This document shows, piece after piece, positions 8,344 through 17,143 of a DNA stretch of 64,000 nucleotides. The notes below the pieces were generated by a model, which made no database searches, was not told the origin of the DNA, and saw only the letters and a list, made by a program, of their open reading frames with translations. Made by a program: the position numbers and the translations under genes. Every line of letters starts with the position of its first letter. Positions within the stretch are counted from its first letter, which is position 1. Source of the DNA: DASWJZ01 sp964440525 (GTDB lineage Bacteria > Pseudomonadota > Alphaproteobacteria > Rhizobiales > Afifellaceae); assembly GCA_964440525.1 (NCBI GenBank), contig CAYTTC010000001.1:1-64000 (forward strand), given 5' to 3'.

Positions 8344-9279
8344 CTACGGTATCCTCGCCGATGCAGTCTTGACGGCCGGCGACAACCCGCCGCCTTCCCT
8401 CACCGCGTACATTCCCGTTGTGCGAAACTCAGTTGGACTAGTTCCAAAAAACCGGCGAAAGACCTTGGCGAAATAGTTCGGTTCATCAAAGCCGCAAAGG
8501 ATGGCGATCTCCTTCACCGGCAGGTGCGAATGGCTGCTTAGAAGGCGCGCCGCTCGCCGCATCCGCTCGTGCAGGACGAATTCCGCGGGCGCGATCCCTT
8601 CGCTTGCCGAAAACATGCGGGAGAAATGCGCGCGACTGAAGCCGGCGATCTCCGCCAGCTCGTTCACGGTGAGCTTCTTTTCGACATTTTCCCGGATGTG
8701 CTCGATGACCTGCTGCAGGACGCCGCCCTCGCCCTCCGTGCGAACGCCGTGGCGGCTGAAGACTTCATCGTAGAGCGCCATCGCCGCTTCATAGGCGATC
8801 GCTGACGCGACGCCGGGCGTCTCGCCCTCTCCCTCGACAAGGCGCAGACAGCATTTCGCAAGATGCTCGATCGTCTCGGGCCGGAGACGAAAGACCGGAC
8901 CGGTCGTCGCCTGGATAATGCGATGGATGCGAACGGCCTCCTGGCCGCTCATCGAAATCCAGAAGAACTCCCAGCGCCCGCCTTCTTCGAGCCAGTACCG
9001 GTGATTGTGCGGCACGATGGTGAGCATCGTGTCGCCCGGCTTCAGCCGATAGCGGCGGCGCTCGAACAGTAAGTTGCCGGCTCCCGCGATCGTATGCTGC
9101 AGCACGGTGAACGGCGTCTCGCCGCGGCGGCGGCCATTCCAGTCGTAGCTCGGGCTGTTGCGGATCTCATAGCCGGTGCTGGTCGGCATAGAGTGCAGGC
9201 GATGCCGGCCGCGCGGCAGGGATACGGTGCGCATGATCGGGGCGTGACGCGCCAACTTGTCGAGCATAGAATTACCCAT
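8344..9279 (-). CDS. AraC-family transcriptional regulator
   Basis: The 311-residue protein has an N-terminal cupin-like sugar-sensing domain (about residues 25-165, with PGDTMLTIVPHNHRYWLE) and a C-terminal double helix-turn-helix (about 195-295) with VNELAEIAGFSRAHFSRMF and VKEIAILCGFDEPNYFAKVF. It is divergent from the GH4 gene that opens sugar locus 1, the arrangement expected of its activator. In Sinorhizobium meliloti the alpha-galactoside locus is likewise controlled by an AraC-type protein, AgpT. Target and inducer here are inferred from position. Confidence 0.88.
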   Translation of the reverse strand: MGNSMLDKLARHAPIMRTVSLPRGRHRLHSMPTSTGYEIRNSPSYDWNGRRRGETPFTVLQHTIAGAGNLLFERRRYRLKPGDTMLTIVPHNHRYWLEEGGRWEFFWISMSGQEAVRIHRIIQATTGPVFRLRPETIEHLAKCCLRLVEGEGETPGVASAIAYEAAMALYDEVFSRHGVRTEGEGGVLQQVIEHIRENVEKKLTVNELAEIAGFSRAHFSRMFSASEGIAPAEFVLHERMRRAARLLSSHSHLPVKEIAILCGFDEPNYFAKVFRRFFGTSPTEFRTTGMYAVREGGGLSPAVKTASARIP

Positions 9280-9506
9280 GGAAGCACAAAAGCTCTCTAT
9301 GACTCTGCAAAGCAGGTCTCATACTAGCATGTGAAGGTTCGGGCGGGGTGAGCAGATTCCACCCATCGAGCGCTCGCATGTACTTTGCGCACCGTGGTCA
9401 GGCGCAGCGACGAGAGGGCTCAGCGATGCGGGCTGGAGCACGGGAACGTGATCGTTTCCCGCCTCCCGGATCGCCTCGCTCGCAGCGTGACGGGTGGAGG
9501 TGACGG
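9280..9506. promoter_or_regulatory. Divergent control region between AraC gene and GH4 operon
   Basis: These 227 bp should hold the promoters of both the regulator and the sugar operon. GCATGT occurs twice in direct orientation, at 9328-9333 and 9376-9381, 48 bp apart, which could be half-sites for the AraC protein, but six bases is weak evidence. No clear -35/-10 pair was recognised. Confidence 0.35.
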
Positions 9507-10985
9507 GTGAAAATCGCCCTCATAGGCGCCGGCAGCATCGGTTTCACCACGAAGCTCGTGACTGACATCCTCTGCGTCCCGGAATTGCAGGATGTCGAGT
9601 TCGCGCTGATCGACATCAACGAGCGCAACCTCACGATGGTCCGGCGGCTCGTCGAGCGGATGATCGGTGCCAACAGGCTCCCGACCCGCATCAGCGCCAC
9701 CACCGATCGCCGCCGGGGGTTGGAGGGCGCGCGCTACGTCATCAACTGCACGCGGATCGGCGGGCTCGAGGCCTATAAATTCGACATCGAGATTCCGCTG
9801 AAATATGGCGTCGACCAGTGCGTCGGCGACACGATCTGCGCCGGCGGCATTCTCTACGGGCAGCGCAACATTCCGGTCATTCTCGACTTTTGCCACGACA
9901 TCCGCGAGGTCGCCGAAACGGGCGCGCGCCTTCTGAACTACGCCAACCCGATGGCTATGAACACCTGGGCGGCGATCGACTACGGCAAGGTCGACACGAT
10001 CGGCCTCTGCCACGGCATTCAGCATGGCGGCGAGCAGATTGCGGCGGTGCTCGGCGCCCGGCCCGGCGAGCTCGAATTCATCTGCTCCGGCATCAACCAC
10101 CAGACCTGGTACATCGACGTCCGTCTCCGCGGGCGGCCGGTCGGGCGCGACGAACTGGTCGAGGCCTTCGAGCGACACCCGGTCTATTCAGAGCAGGAGA
10201 AGGTGCGGATCGACGTGTTGAAGCGTTTTGGCTTCTACTCGACGGAGTCGAACGGCCACCTCTCCGAGTACCTGCCCTGGTATCGCAAGCGCCCCGAAGA
10301 GATCGCCCGTTGGATCGACATGTCCGACTGGATTCACGGCGAAACCGGCGGCTATCTCCGCCATTGCGCGGAACGGCGGGACACCTATGAGGCCGAGTAT
10401 CCGCAACTGCTCGCGTCGGCGGGGGCGCCGATCGATCCGGCGGGCCGCACCAGCGAGCATGCGAGCTGGATTCTCGAGGCGCTGGAGACCGGCCGCCCGT
10501 ATCGCGGCCATTTCAACGTCAAGAATGCCGGCCTCGTCACCAACCTGCCGGCCGATGCCATCGTCGAGACGCCCGGCTTCGTCGACCGCTTCGGGCTCAA
10601 CATGGTCGCCGGGATCACGCTGCCGGAGGCGTGCGCCGCGACCTGCATCGCTTCGATCAACGTGCAGCGCATGGCGGTGCATGCCGCAATCGCCGGCGAC
10701 GTCGATCTCCTGAAGCTCGCCCTGCTGCACGACCCGCTCACCGGCGCGGTCTGCTCGCCCGAGGAGGTCTGGCAGATGGTCGACGAGATGCTCGTCGCTC
10801 AGGCCGAGTGGCTGCCGCAGTATTCCGACGCCATCCCCGCCGCCAGAAAACGGCTCGCGCAGTCGAAGATCGCCACGCGCGATTGGGCCGGTGCGGCGCG
10901 GCGAAAAGTCCGCTCGGACGACGATGGGCGTAGCGACGAAACGATGAGACAGGAGGTGCAGCGCAAGCGGGAAGCCTCGGCCTAG
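9507..10985 (+). CDS. Glycoside hydrolase family 4 enzyme (first copy)
   Basis: The 492-residue cytoplasmic enzyme belongs to GH4, which uses NAD+ and a divalent metal to cleave glycosides by a redox-elimination route. Features are the dinucleotide loop GAGSIG (7-12), LNYANPMA (143-150), and the metal ligands Cys168 in GLCHG and His198 in INHQTW. Substrates of the family include alpha-glucosides, alpha-galactosides and galacturonides; the ABC partner points to a plant alpha-galactoside or similar oligosaccharide. GTG/ATG spacing favours ATG 9507 after GGAGG. The C-terminus (about 450-492) is charged and probably disordered. First gene of locus 1. Confidence 0.88.
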   Translation: MKIALIGAGSIGFTTKLVTDILCVPELQDVEFALIDINERNLTMVRRLVERMIGANRLPTRISATTDRRRGLEGARYVINCTRIGGLEAYKFDIEIPLKYGVDQCVGDTICAGGILYGQRNIPVILDFCHDIREVAETGARLLNYANPMAMNTWAAIDYGKVDTIGLCHGIQHGGEQIAAVLGARPGELEFICSGINHQTWYIDVRLRGRPVGRDELVEAFERHPVYSEQEKVRIDVLKRFGFYSTESNGHLSEYLPWYRKRPEEIARWIDMSDWIHGETGGYLRHCAERRDTYEAEYPQLLASAGAPIDPAGRTSEHASWILEALETGRPYRGHFNVKNAGLVTNLPADAIVETPGFVDRFGLNMVAGITLPEACAATCIASINVQRMAVHAAIAGDVDLLKLALLHDPLTGAVCSPEEVWQMVDEMLVAQAEWLPQYSDAIPAARKRLAQSKIATRDWAGAARRKVRSDDDGRSDETMRQEVQRKREASA

Positions 10986-11053
10986 AACCGCCGGCATCCT
11001 TACGGATGCGCGGCAGCGGACGGCGTCGGGAAACGCCAATCCGCAAACAGAAA

Positions 11054-11074
11054 GCCGCCTCTCAGACAGGCGGC
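11054..11074 (+). other. Stem-loop between GH4 gene and binding-protein gene
   Basis: GCCGCCT (11054-11060) and AGGCGGC (11068-11074) form a perfect 7-bp stem with a 7-base loop, 21 bases before the binding-protein start codon. No T-run follows, so it is more likely an RNA-processing or stability element than a terminator. Confidence 0.5.
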
Positions 11075-11094
11075 GGAATGGGAGGAGACAATCG

Positions 11095-13146
11095 ATGAGG
11101 AAATTCACCGTCATGGTCGCGGGCGCGGCGCTTTCCGCCGGTTTCGCGGCGTCCGCGACTGGCCAGGAGCTGAAGGGGCCCATCCCCTATCCGCAGCCGC
11201 AGCAGGTATCGACCGTCAAGCCGATCCTGGTTCCGTACGACACCCTGTTCCACTACGGCACCCTGCCCGCCTATCACGAGCCGGAATGGGTGACGGAATT
11301 CGTCAAGGCCGGCAAGCTGCCGCCGATCGAGGAGCGGTTGCCGAAGGAGCCGCTCATCGTCGACACTTCGATGACGACCGACGGACCGGGCGTCTACGGC
11401 GGCACGCTCCGCCACGTCATCGGCGCGCGCCCGCAAGGCTGGAACTGGATCACCGGCCGCCACCAGGGCTATGGCGGCACCGAACATTCCACGATGATGT
11501 GCCTCGTGCGCACCGGCCCGATGTGGATGCTGACCCCGGAGAAGGTCGAGCCGCTGCCGCAGCTCGCCAAATCTTGGGAATGGTCGGACGACGGCAAGCA
11601 GCTGACCATGCACCTCGTCGAGGGCGCCAAATGGTCCGACGGCGACCCCTTCACCTCCGAGGACGTGATCTTCTCCTGGGATGACAACATCGCCGATCCG
11701 CAAATGCCGGGATGGGCGAAGGCAGGCGCATTCGGCGAGGGCACGACACTTGAAGCGGTCGACGACAACACTATCCGCTGGACCTTCAAGGACGCCTTTC
11801 CGGTCACCACCGTCTACCAGATGGCGCTCAACAATTTCTGCCCCGGGCCGGCGCATATTCTGAAGCCGCTGCATCCGAAGTACAACAAGGACGCGACGGT
11901 CGACTCCTACGTGAACGCGCTGAAGCCGGAGATGCTGCCGGCCGTGACGATGGGCCCGTGGGTCCCCGTCGGTTACAAGCCGGATGAGATCATCATCATG
12001 CGGCGAAATCCCTACTTCATCGAGGTGGACGACCAGGGGAACCAGCTGCCGTATCTCGACGAGATCTCCTTCAAGCTCTCGACCTGGGAAGACCGCACGA
12101 TCCAGACGATCGCGGGAACCGCCGATTATACGAACATGGAGGACCCGAACCTCTATCTGGAATCGCTGAAGAAGGCGGCGGAGCCGAATTTTCCGAACAA
12201 TCTGTACTGGAGCGTGCGCTCGCTATCGTGGCGGGCCGATTTCAACCTGTCGACGGTGTGCGGGGTTGAATCGGAAGCCGACACGGCCAAGCGCCAGCTC
12301 TTCCGGGAGCTCGATTTCCGTCGCGCGATAAGCCAGGGCGTCGATCGTGACGCCATGGGGCAAGCTCTAGTCAAGGGCCCCTTCGTGGCTCCGTTCGCCG
12401 GTGGCCTGCACGTCGAGACGGACTTTTTCAAGCCTGAGAGCGTGGTCTACTATCCCTACGACGTCGCGACCTCCAAGGCGCTTTTGAAGAAGGTCGGCCT
12501 CGAAGACACCGACGGGGACGGCTACGTGAACTGGAGTTCGGGCCCACTTGAAGGTCAAAACCTGGAGATCACCTTCACCTACGGCTCGCATCCAGCCTTC
12601 GCGCTGCTTGCCGACACGATGATCGGAATGATGCGGGAGATCGGCATCAAGCTCAACGCGCAGCCCACCCAAGGCCAGGGGCAGCAGGATATCCTGGACA
12701 GCTGCAAATGGGACGCGATGCTCCAGCGCGGCGACCGGCAATTTACCGTGCCGCTGGCGCAACTGCAGGACCTCGCCCCGATCTCAATAAAAGTGCCGCA
12801 ATGGCATCAGGGCACCGGGGACAAGCCGCAGGAGCTGCTGCCCTTCGAGTCTGACATGATCGCGATCCTGAACAAGATCAGGACCGAGCCGGACGGAGCC
12901 AAGCGCGCCGCCCTGCTCAACGACTACAATCACATCTTCACCGAGAACGTCTACAGTGTCGGCCTGGTCACCATTCCGGCGGCGCTCATCGTCAACAAGC
13001 GCTTCAAGGACGTCCCGGCTGGTGCGCCTGTGCTCGCTTGGCAATGGTCTGAAGACAATACGCTCCGCGAGCGTATGTGGATCGCCAAAGAGGATCAGGC
13101 TCAGGTTCCCGAGCTGATGCCCGGTGAGATGCCCGGCGTGAACTAA
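11095..13146 (+). CDS. Family 5 solute-binding protein of a sugar/peptide-type ABC importer
   Basis: The 683-residue periplasmic protein delivers substrate to the permeases encoded next. Residues 1-24 form a signal peptide (hydrophobic core, then ATGQE). The SBP_bac_5 fold is shown by LAKSWEWSDDGKQLTMHLVEGAKWSDGDPFTSEDVIFSW at about residues 158-196 and by LDFRRAISQGVDRDAMG near 410. At 683 residues it is longer than dipeptide-binding proteins and closer to the oligosaccharide members such as AgpA of S. meliloti. The flanking GH4 genes support a glycoside ligand. GGGAGGAG precedes ATG 11095. Confidence 0.88.
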   Translation: MRKFTVMVAGAALSAGFAASATGQELKGPIPYPQPQQVSTVKPILVPYDTLFHYGTLPAYHEPEWVTEFVKAGKLPPIEERLPKEPLIVDTSMTTDGPGVYGGTLRHVIGARPQGWNWITGRHQGYGGTEHSTMMCLVRTGPMWMLTPEKVEPLPQLAKSWEWSDDGKQLTMHLVEGAKWSDGDPFTSEDVIFSWDDNIADPQMPGWAKAGAFGEGTTLEAVDDNTIRWTFKDAFPVTTVYQMALNNFCPGPAHILKPLHPKYNKDATVDSYVNALKPEMLPAVTMGPWVPVGYKPDEIIIMRRNPYFIEVDDQGNQLPYLDEISFKLSTWEDRTIQTIAGTADYTNMEDPNLYLESLKKAAEPNFPNNLYWSVRSLSWRADFNLSTVCGVESEADTAKRQLFRELDFRRAISQGVDRDAMGQALVKGPFVAPFAGGLHVETDFFKPESVVYYPYDVATSKALLKKVGLEDTDGDGYVNWSSGPLEGQNLEITFTYGSHPAFALLADTMIGMMREIGIKLNAQPTQGQGQQDILDSCKWDAMLQRGDRQFTVPLAQLQDLAPISIKVPQWHQGTGDKPQELLPFESDMIAILNKIRTEPDGAKRAALLNDYNHIFTENVYSVGLVTIPAALIVNKRFKDVPAGAPVLAWQWSEDNTLRERMWIAKEDQAQVPELMPGEMPGVN

Positions 13147-13172
13147 ACCTGTAAGCTCGGAAGTGCGAATGG

Positions 13173-13198
13173 ACCGGGAGGGGTGATGCCCTCCCGGT
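13173..13198 (+). other. Perfect 10-bp stem-loop after the family 5 binding-protein gene
   Basis: ACCGGGAGGG (13173-13182) pairs perfectly with CCCTCCCGGT (13189-13198) across a 6-base loop, starting 27 bases after the stop codon. No T-run follows. In ABC operons such hairpins after the binding-protein gene protect the upstream mRNA and lower read-through to the permeases. Confidence 0.7.
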
Positions 13199-13223
13199 TC
13201 GTCAATCGAGGAGGACGACCGGA

Positions 13224-14231
13224 GTGCTCCGATTCCTGATCAGACGCGGGCTTTCAGCGGTCGGCCTCCTCTTTCTCGTCAGCGTGGTCTCCTTCATTCT
13301 GATCAAGGCGCCGCCTGGAGACTATGCCGACTATGCCGCCGCCCTCGCTCGCAGCCAGGGCGGCCTGAGCTTCGAGCAGTCGCTAATATTGCGGGATCAG
13401 GTCCGCGAGGAGCTCGGCCTGAACAAGCCGCTGCCCGAACAGTACTTCAAGTGGATCAGCGGAATGGTGCTCCGCGGCGACTTCGGAAAATCCTTCGTCT
13501 ACATGAAGCCGGTCGACGACCTCCTCTACGAGCGCTTCTGGCGCACGTTGGCGATCGCCGCGACCTGTCACCTCCTGGCGACGCTCATCGGCGTCGGCCT
13601 CGGCATAATCGGCGCTGTCTATCAGCACCGATGGGGCGACCGCGTCGCCTCCACCATCGCCTTTCTTGGCATGACCATCCCGCGCTTCTTCATGGCACTG
13701 GTCATTCTCTACTGGCTCGCCTTCATCATGAACTACCAGTACGTGGGCGCAATCTCCTCTCGCGAATACATTTTTCAGCCGATGTCCTTCGCAAAGCTCT
13801 GGGACACGCTGAAGCACGTCTGGCCAATCATCTTCGTCGCCGCTTTCGGCGGGCTCGCCTACAACATGCGCGTCATGCGTGGGAATCTTCTCGACATCCT
13901 GCGCCAGCCCTACATTGAAGCAGCGCGCGCCAAGGGGGTCCCCGGTTACGCGGTCGTGCTGAAGCACGCGGTCCCGAACGCGCTCCATCCGCTCGTCATG
14001 TACCAGGGCATCGCCATGCCCTACATGCTCTCTGGCGAGCTTGAGGTGGCGATCGTGCTGGGCATCCCGACCATCGGGCCATTGATGCTCGACAGCCTCT
14101 ACCGGAACGATGTCTGGGTCACGACCACGATATTCCTGTGGCTGTCGGCGGTGCTCGTCGTCGCCAATTTGCTGGCCGACATCGCTCTTGGGCTGATCGA
14201 TCCGCGCGTACGGCAGGCGGGTGCGATATGA
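13224..14231 (+). CDS. ABC transporter permease, DppB-like
   Basis: The 335-residue inner-membrane protein has six predicted helices and the EAA loop YIEAARAKGVPGYAVVLKHA (about residues 228-247) that contacts the ATPase. The N-terminus MLRFLIRRGLSAVGLLFLVSVVSFILI is typical of the DppB/OppB group. The start is GTG 13224, supported by GAGGAGG ten bases upstream. Its stop overlaps the next start codon (ATGA), so translation of the two permeases is coupled. Confidence 0.9.
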   Translation: MLRFLIRRGLSAVGLLFLVSVVSFILIKAPPGDYADYAAALARSQGGLSFEQSLILRDQVREELGLNKPLPEQYFKWISGMVLRGDFGKSFVYMKPVDDLLYERFWRTLAIAATCHLLATLIGVGLGIIGAVYQHRWGDRVASTIAFLGMTIPRFFMALVILYWLAFIMNYQYVGAISSREYIFQPMSFAKLWDTLKHVWPIIFVAAFGGLAYNMRVMRGNLLDILRQPYIEAARAKGVPGYAVVLKHAVPNALHPLVMYQGIAMPYMLSGELEVAIVLGIPTIGPLMLDSLYRNDVWVTTTIFLWLSAVLVVANLLADIALGLIDPRVRQAGAI

Positions 14232-15466
14232 GCGTGATCATCACCGAGCGGACCACGATGCTCGACACGACGCCGGATCCGCCGGCCGATCCGATTCCCG
14301 ACGACGTGATGGTGCCGGCGATCGTCGAGCCACAGCCGCCTCAGGGGGCCGACACGCTGCTCGCCGATTCCGCGGCGCCCGCACTCCGCGCGGTCAAGTC
14401 GCAGACCTATCTGAGACTCGTCTGGCGGCGTTTCCGGCGCAACACGATGGGGATGATCGGCGGCGTCCTGGTCGTGCTTCTGCTGCTGGCGACGGTGTTC
14501 GCCGATTTCCTTTCGCCCTACAGCCCGGTGGCGCGAAACCGCGACGCTATCTACGCACCGCCGCAGCGCCTGCATTTCTTCGCCGACGACGGTTTCCACC
14601 TCATGCCGTTCACCAATCCGGTCACGACCGAGGTCGATGCGGCGACCTTCGCCGTCGTCACCAAGGTGGATACGGAGACGCGCTGTCAGCCCGTGTTTTT
14701 AGGCCGCAGCTGGCCCTACACCCTTTTCGGCCTCCAGTTTGACCGACACTTGTTCGCCGCGCCGTCCGGCTGTCCGTGGAATGTCATCGGCACCGACCGC
14801 GACGGGCGCGACGTGCTCTCGCGGCTGCTCGTCGGAAGTCAGCTCACCATGTCGATTGCCCTCATCGTGGTGAGCGTGTCCATTACGCTTGGCACCCTGG
14901 TCGGTATCACATCCGGCTACCTTGGCGGCCTTGCCGACCACTGGATCCAGCGCGGCGTCGAGTTTTTTCTCGCGATTCCCGAAGTGCCCTTTTATTTCGC
15001 GCTGGTGGCGATCGTGCCGCGCAACATGTCACCGTTCCAGCTCGTCCTCGTCATCTGTGCCATCCTGTCGACGCTGCGCTGGGCGCATCTCGCACGTGAG
15101 GTGCGCGGCAAAACCCTTTCCATATCCCAGCTCGACTATGTCTCCGCCGCCGAGGCGGTTGGCGCCGGGCGCTGGCGCATCGTCGTCCGCCACATCCTGC
15201 CGAACGTGATGAGCCATGTGGTGGTTGCTACGACGCTGCTCATCCCTTCGATCATCCTGATCGAGAGCTTTTTGTCGTTCCTCGGGCTCGGCGTGCAGCC
15301 GCCGATGATCAGCTGGGGGCTTCTCTTGAACGCCGCCCAGAACATCCAGAATCTCGGATCCTATCCATGGGTCCTCGCGCCGGTCATCGGCGTCCTCGTC
15401 GCGGTCATGAGCTTCAACATGCTTGGCGACGGGCTCCGCGACGCCATCGACCCCTACCAGCATTGA
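14228..15466 (+). CDS. ABC transporter permease, DppC-like
   Basis: The 412-residue permease pairs with the preceding DppB-like subunit. It has a hydrophilic N-terminal tail of about 75 residues, then a first helix at GMIGGVLVVLLLLATVFADFL. A periplasmic insertion of about 95 residues follows (to IGTDRDGRDVLSRLL). Five further helices carry the EAA loop YVSAAEAVGAGRWRIVVRHI. The start is ATG 14228, overlapping the upstream stop; a longer open frame from 14138 would lie inside the previous gene. Confidence 0.9.
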   Translation: MSVIITERTTMLDTTPDPPADPIPDDVMVPAIVEPQPPQGADTLLADSAAPALRAVKSQTYLRLVWRRFRRNTMGMIGGVLVVLLLLATVFADFLSPYSPVARNRDAIYAPPQRLHFFADDGFHLMPFTNPVTTEVDAATFAVVTKVDTETRCQPVFLGRSWPYTLFGLQFDRHLFAAPSGCPWNVIGTDRDGRDVLSRLLVGSQLTMSIALIVVSVSITLGTLVGITSGYLGGLADHWIQRGVEFFLAIPEVPFYFALVAIVPRNMSPFQLVLVICAILSTLRWAHLAREVRGKTLSISQLDYVSAAEAVGAGRWRIVVRHILPNVMSHVVVATTLLIPSIILIESFLSFLGLGVQPPMISWGLLLNAAQNIQNLGSYPWVLAPVIGVLVAVMSFNMLGDGLRDAIDPYQH

Positions 15467-15474
15467 GGCGGGGA

Positions 15475-17097
15475 ATGGACACCAAGCCACAATCGCATCT
15501 GGTCGAGGTTCAGAACCTCTCGGTGACGTTCAAGCTCGACGAATCCGAGGTCGAGGCGGTCAAGAACGTGTCGTTCCACATCGACCGCGGCGAGACGCTG
15601 GCTCTGGTCGGCGAATCGGGTTCCGGCAAGTCGGTAACCGCCCGCGCAATCATGAAGCTTCTGCCGCGGACGGCTGACGTTTCGGGCGAAACCCGCGTGC
15701 TGCTCGCGGGGACGCGCATCGACAAGTTCAGCGAGCGGCAGATGCTCAACGTCCGCGGCGATCGCATCTCCATGATTTTTCAGGAGCCGATGTCGTCGTT
15801 GAACCCGATCTACCGGGTCGGCAGCCAGGTCGCGGAGGCAATCGTCCTGCATCAGCGCCTCACGAAGAAGCAAGCCATGGCCCGCGCGCTCGATCTCCTC
15901 AAAGAAGTGCGGATTCCGGAGCCCGAGGCGCGGCTCGAGCAGTATCCGCACCAATTGTCCGGCGGGCAGCGGCAGCGGGTGATGATCGCGATGGCGATCG
16001 CCAACAATCCGGAGTTCCTGATCGCCGACGAGCCGACGACGGCGCTTGACGTGACCGTTCAGGCCGAAATCCTGAAGCTGATCCGGCAGCTTCAGGCGAG
16101 GCACGACATGGGCGTGCTCCTCATCACGCATGACCTCACCATCGTGGAGAAGGTCAGCGACAGTGTGGCCGTTATGCGAAGCGGCCATGTGGTGGAGACG
16201 AACGAAACCCGCGCGCTCTTTGCAGCGCCTCGCCATCCCTATACGCAGCGGCTCTTCGCCGCCGCTCCTTCAGGCCGACCGAATCCTGTCGCGCCGCACA
16301 GCGAGATTGTGCTCAAGACGGACAAGGTCCGGGTCGAGTACAACCTTCGCTGGGGTCGCCTCTTCTCCCGCCAGAACCGGCTGCTCGTCGCGGTCGACGA
16401 TGTCAGCCTAGCGCTTCGCGATGGCGAGACGCTCGGCATTGTAGGCGAGTCGGGTTCCGGCAAGACGACGCTCGGCAAGGCGATCCTGCGGCTCCTTCAC
16501 AACGATGGCGGCGAGATCGACTGGAAAGGTGCGCGGCTCGAGGCGAAATCGAAGGCTGAGATGCGGCCGTTTCGCCCCAAGATGCAGGTCGTTTTCCAGG
16601 ATCCCTTCTCCTCGCTCAACCCCCGCCTCTCGGTGAAGCAGATCATCGAGGAAGGCTTGATCGTAAACCGCGTCGGCGGCACACGCCGCGAGCGCGATCA
16701 GCGGATCAGGGCCACGCTCGTCGATGTCGGGCTCGATCCGAATTCTCTCAATCGCTTCCCGCACGAATTCTCCGGCGGGCAGCGGCAGCGGATCGCTATT
16801 GCGCGTGCGCTGGTGCTCGACCCGGAGTTCATCCTGCTCGACGAGCCGACCTCGGCTCTCGACCTGTCCGTTCAAGGGCAGGTCATCGATCTCCTGCGCG
16901 AGCTGCAGCGGAAGCGCGGCCTCTCGTATCTGTTCATCAGCCACGATCTGAAGGTCGTGCGCGCGCTCTGCCACCGCGTCATCGTCATGTGCGGCGGCAA
17001 AGTGGTGGAAACCGGTGACACCGACCAGATCATGGACGCGCCGCGCGAAGAATACACGAAGCGGCTCGTCCGGGCCGCGTTGGAAGTCGAAGCCTAG
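15475..17097 (+). CDS. Double ABC ATPase (DppD-DppF type fusion)
   Basis: The 540-residue protein contains two complete nucleotide-binding domains and so powers the importer alone. Each half has a Walker A motif, GESGSGKS at 46-53 and again near 325, and a signature LSGGQRQR or FSGGQRQR. The Walker B/D-loop segments are LIADEPTTALD and LLDEPTSALD. The oligopeptide-type C-terminal extension (HPYTQRLFAAAPSG) follows the first half. The start ATG 15475 has GAGGCGGGG just upstream. It completes the locus 1 transporter and is followed 46 bp later by the second GH4 gene. Confidence 0.92.
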   Translation: MDTKPQSHLVEVQNLSVTFKLDESEVEAVKNVSFHIDRGETLALVGESGSGKSVTARAIMKLLPRTADVSGETRVLLAGTRIDKFSERQMLNVRGDRISMIFQEPMSSLNPIYRVGSQVAEAIVLHQRLTKKQAMARALDLLKEVRIPEPEARLEQYPHQLSGGQRQRVMIAMAIANNPEFLIADEPTTALDVTVQAEILKLIRQLQARHDMGVLLITHDLTIVEKVSDSVAVMRSGHVVETNETRALFAAPRHPYTQRLFAAAPSGRPNPVAPHSEIVLKTDKVRVEYNLRWGRLFSRQNRLLVAVDDVSLALRDGETLGIVGESGSGKTTLGKAILRLLHNDGGEIDWKGARLEAKSKAEMRPFRPKMQVVFQDPFSSLNPRLSVKQIIEEGLIVNRVGGTRRERDQRIRATLVDVGLDPNSLNRFPHEFSGGQRQRIAIARALVLDPEFILLDEPTSALDLSVQGQVIDLLRELQRKRGLSYLFISHDLKVVRALCHRVIVMCGGKVVETGDTDQIMDAPREEYTKRLVRAALEVEA

Positions 17098-17143
17098 GAC
17101 AACGCACGACACACGCCCTGCAAATCACGACACGGGACATCAC

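Noticed and set aside
9280..9506. A small RNA or riboswitch upstream of the GH4 operon
   Set aside because: No recognised consensus or strong stem was seen; only two GCATGT words repeat.
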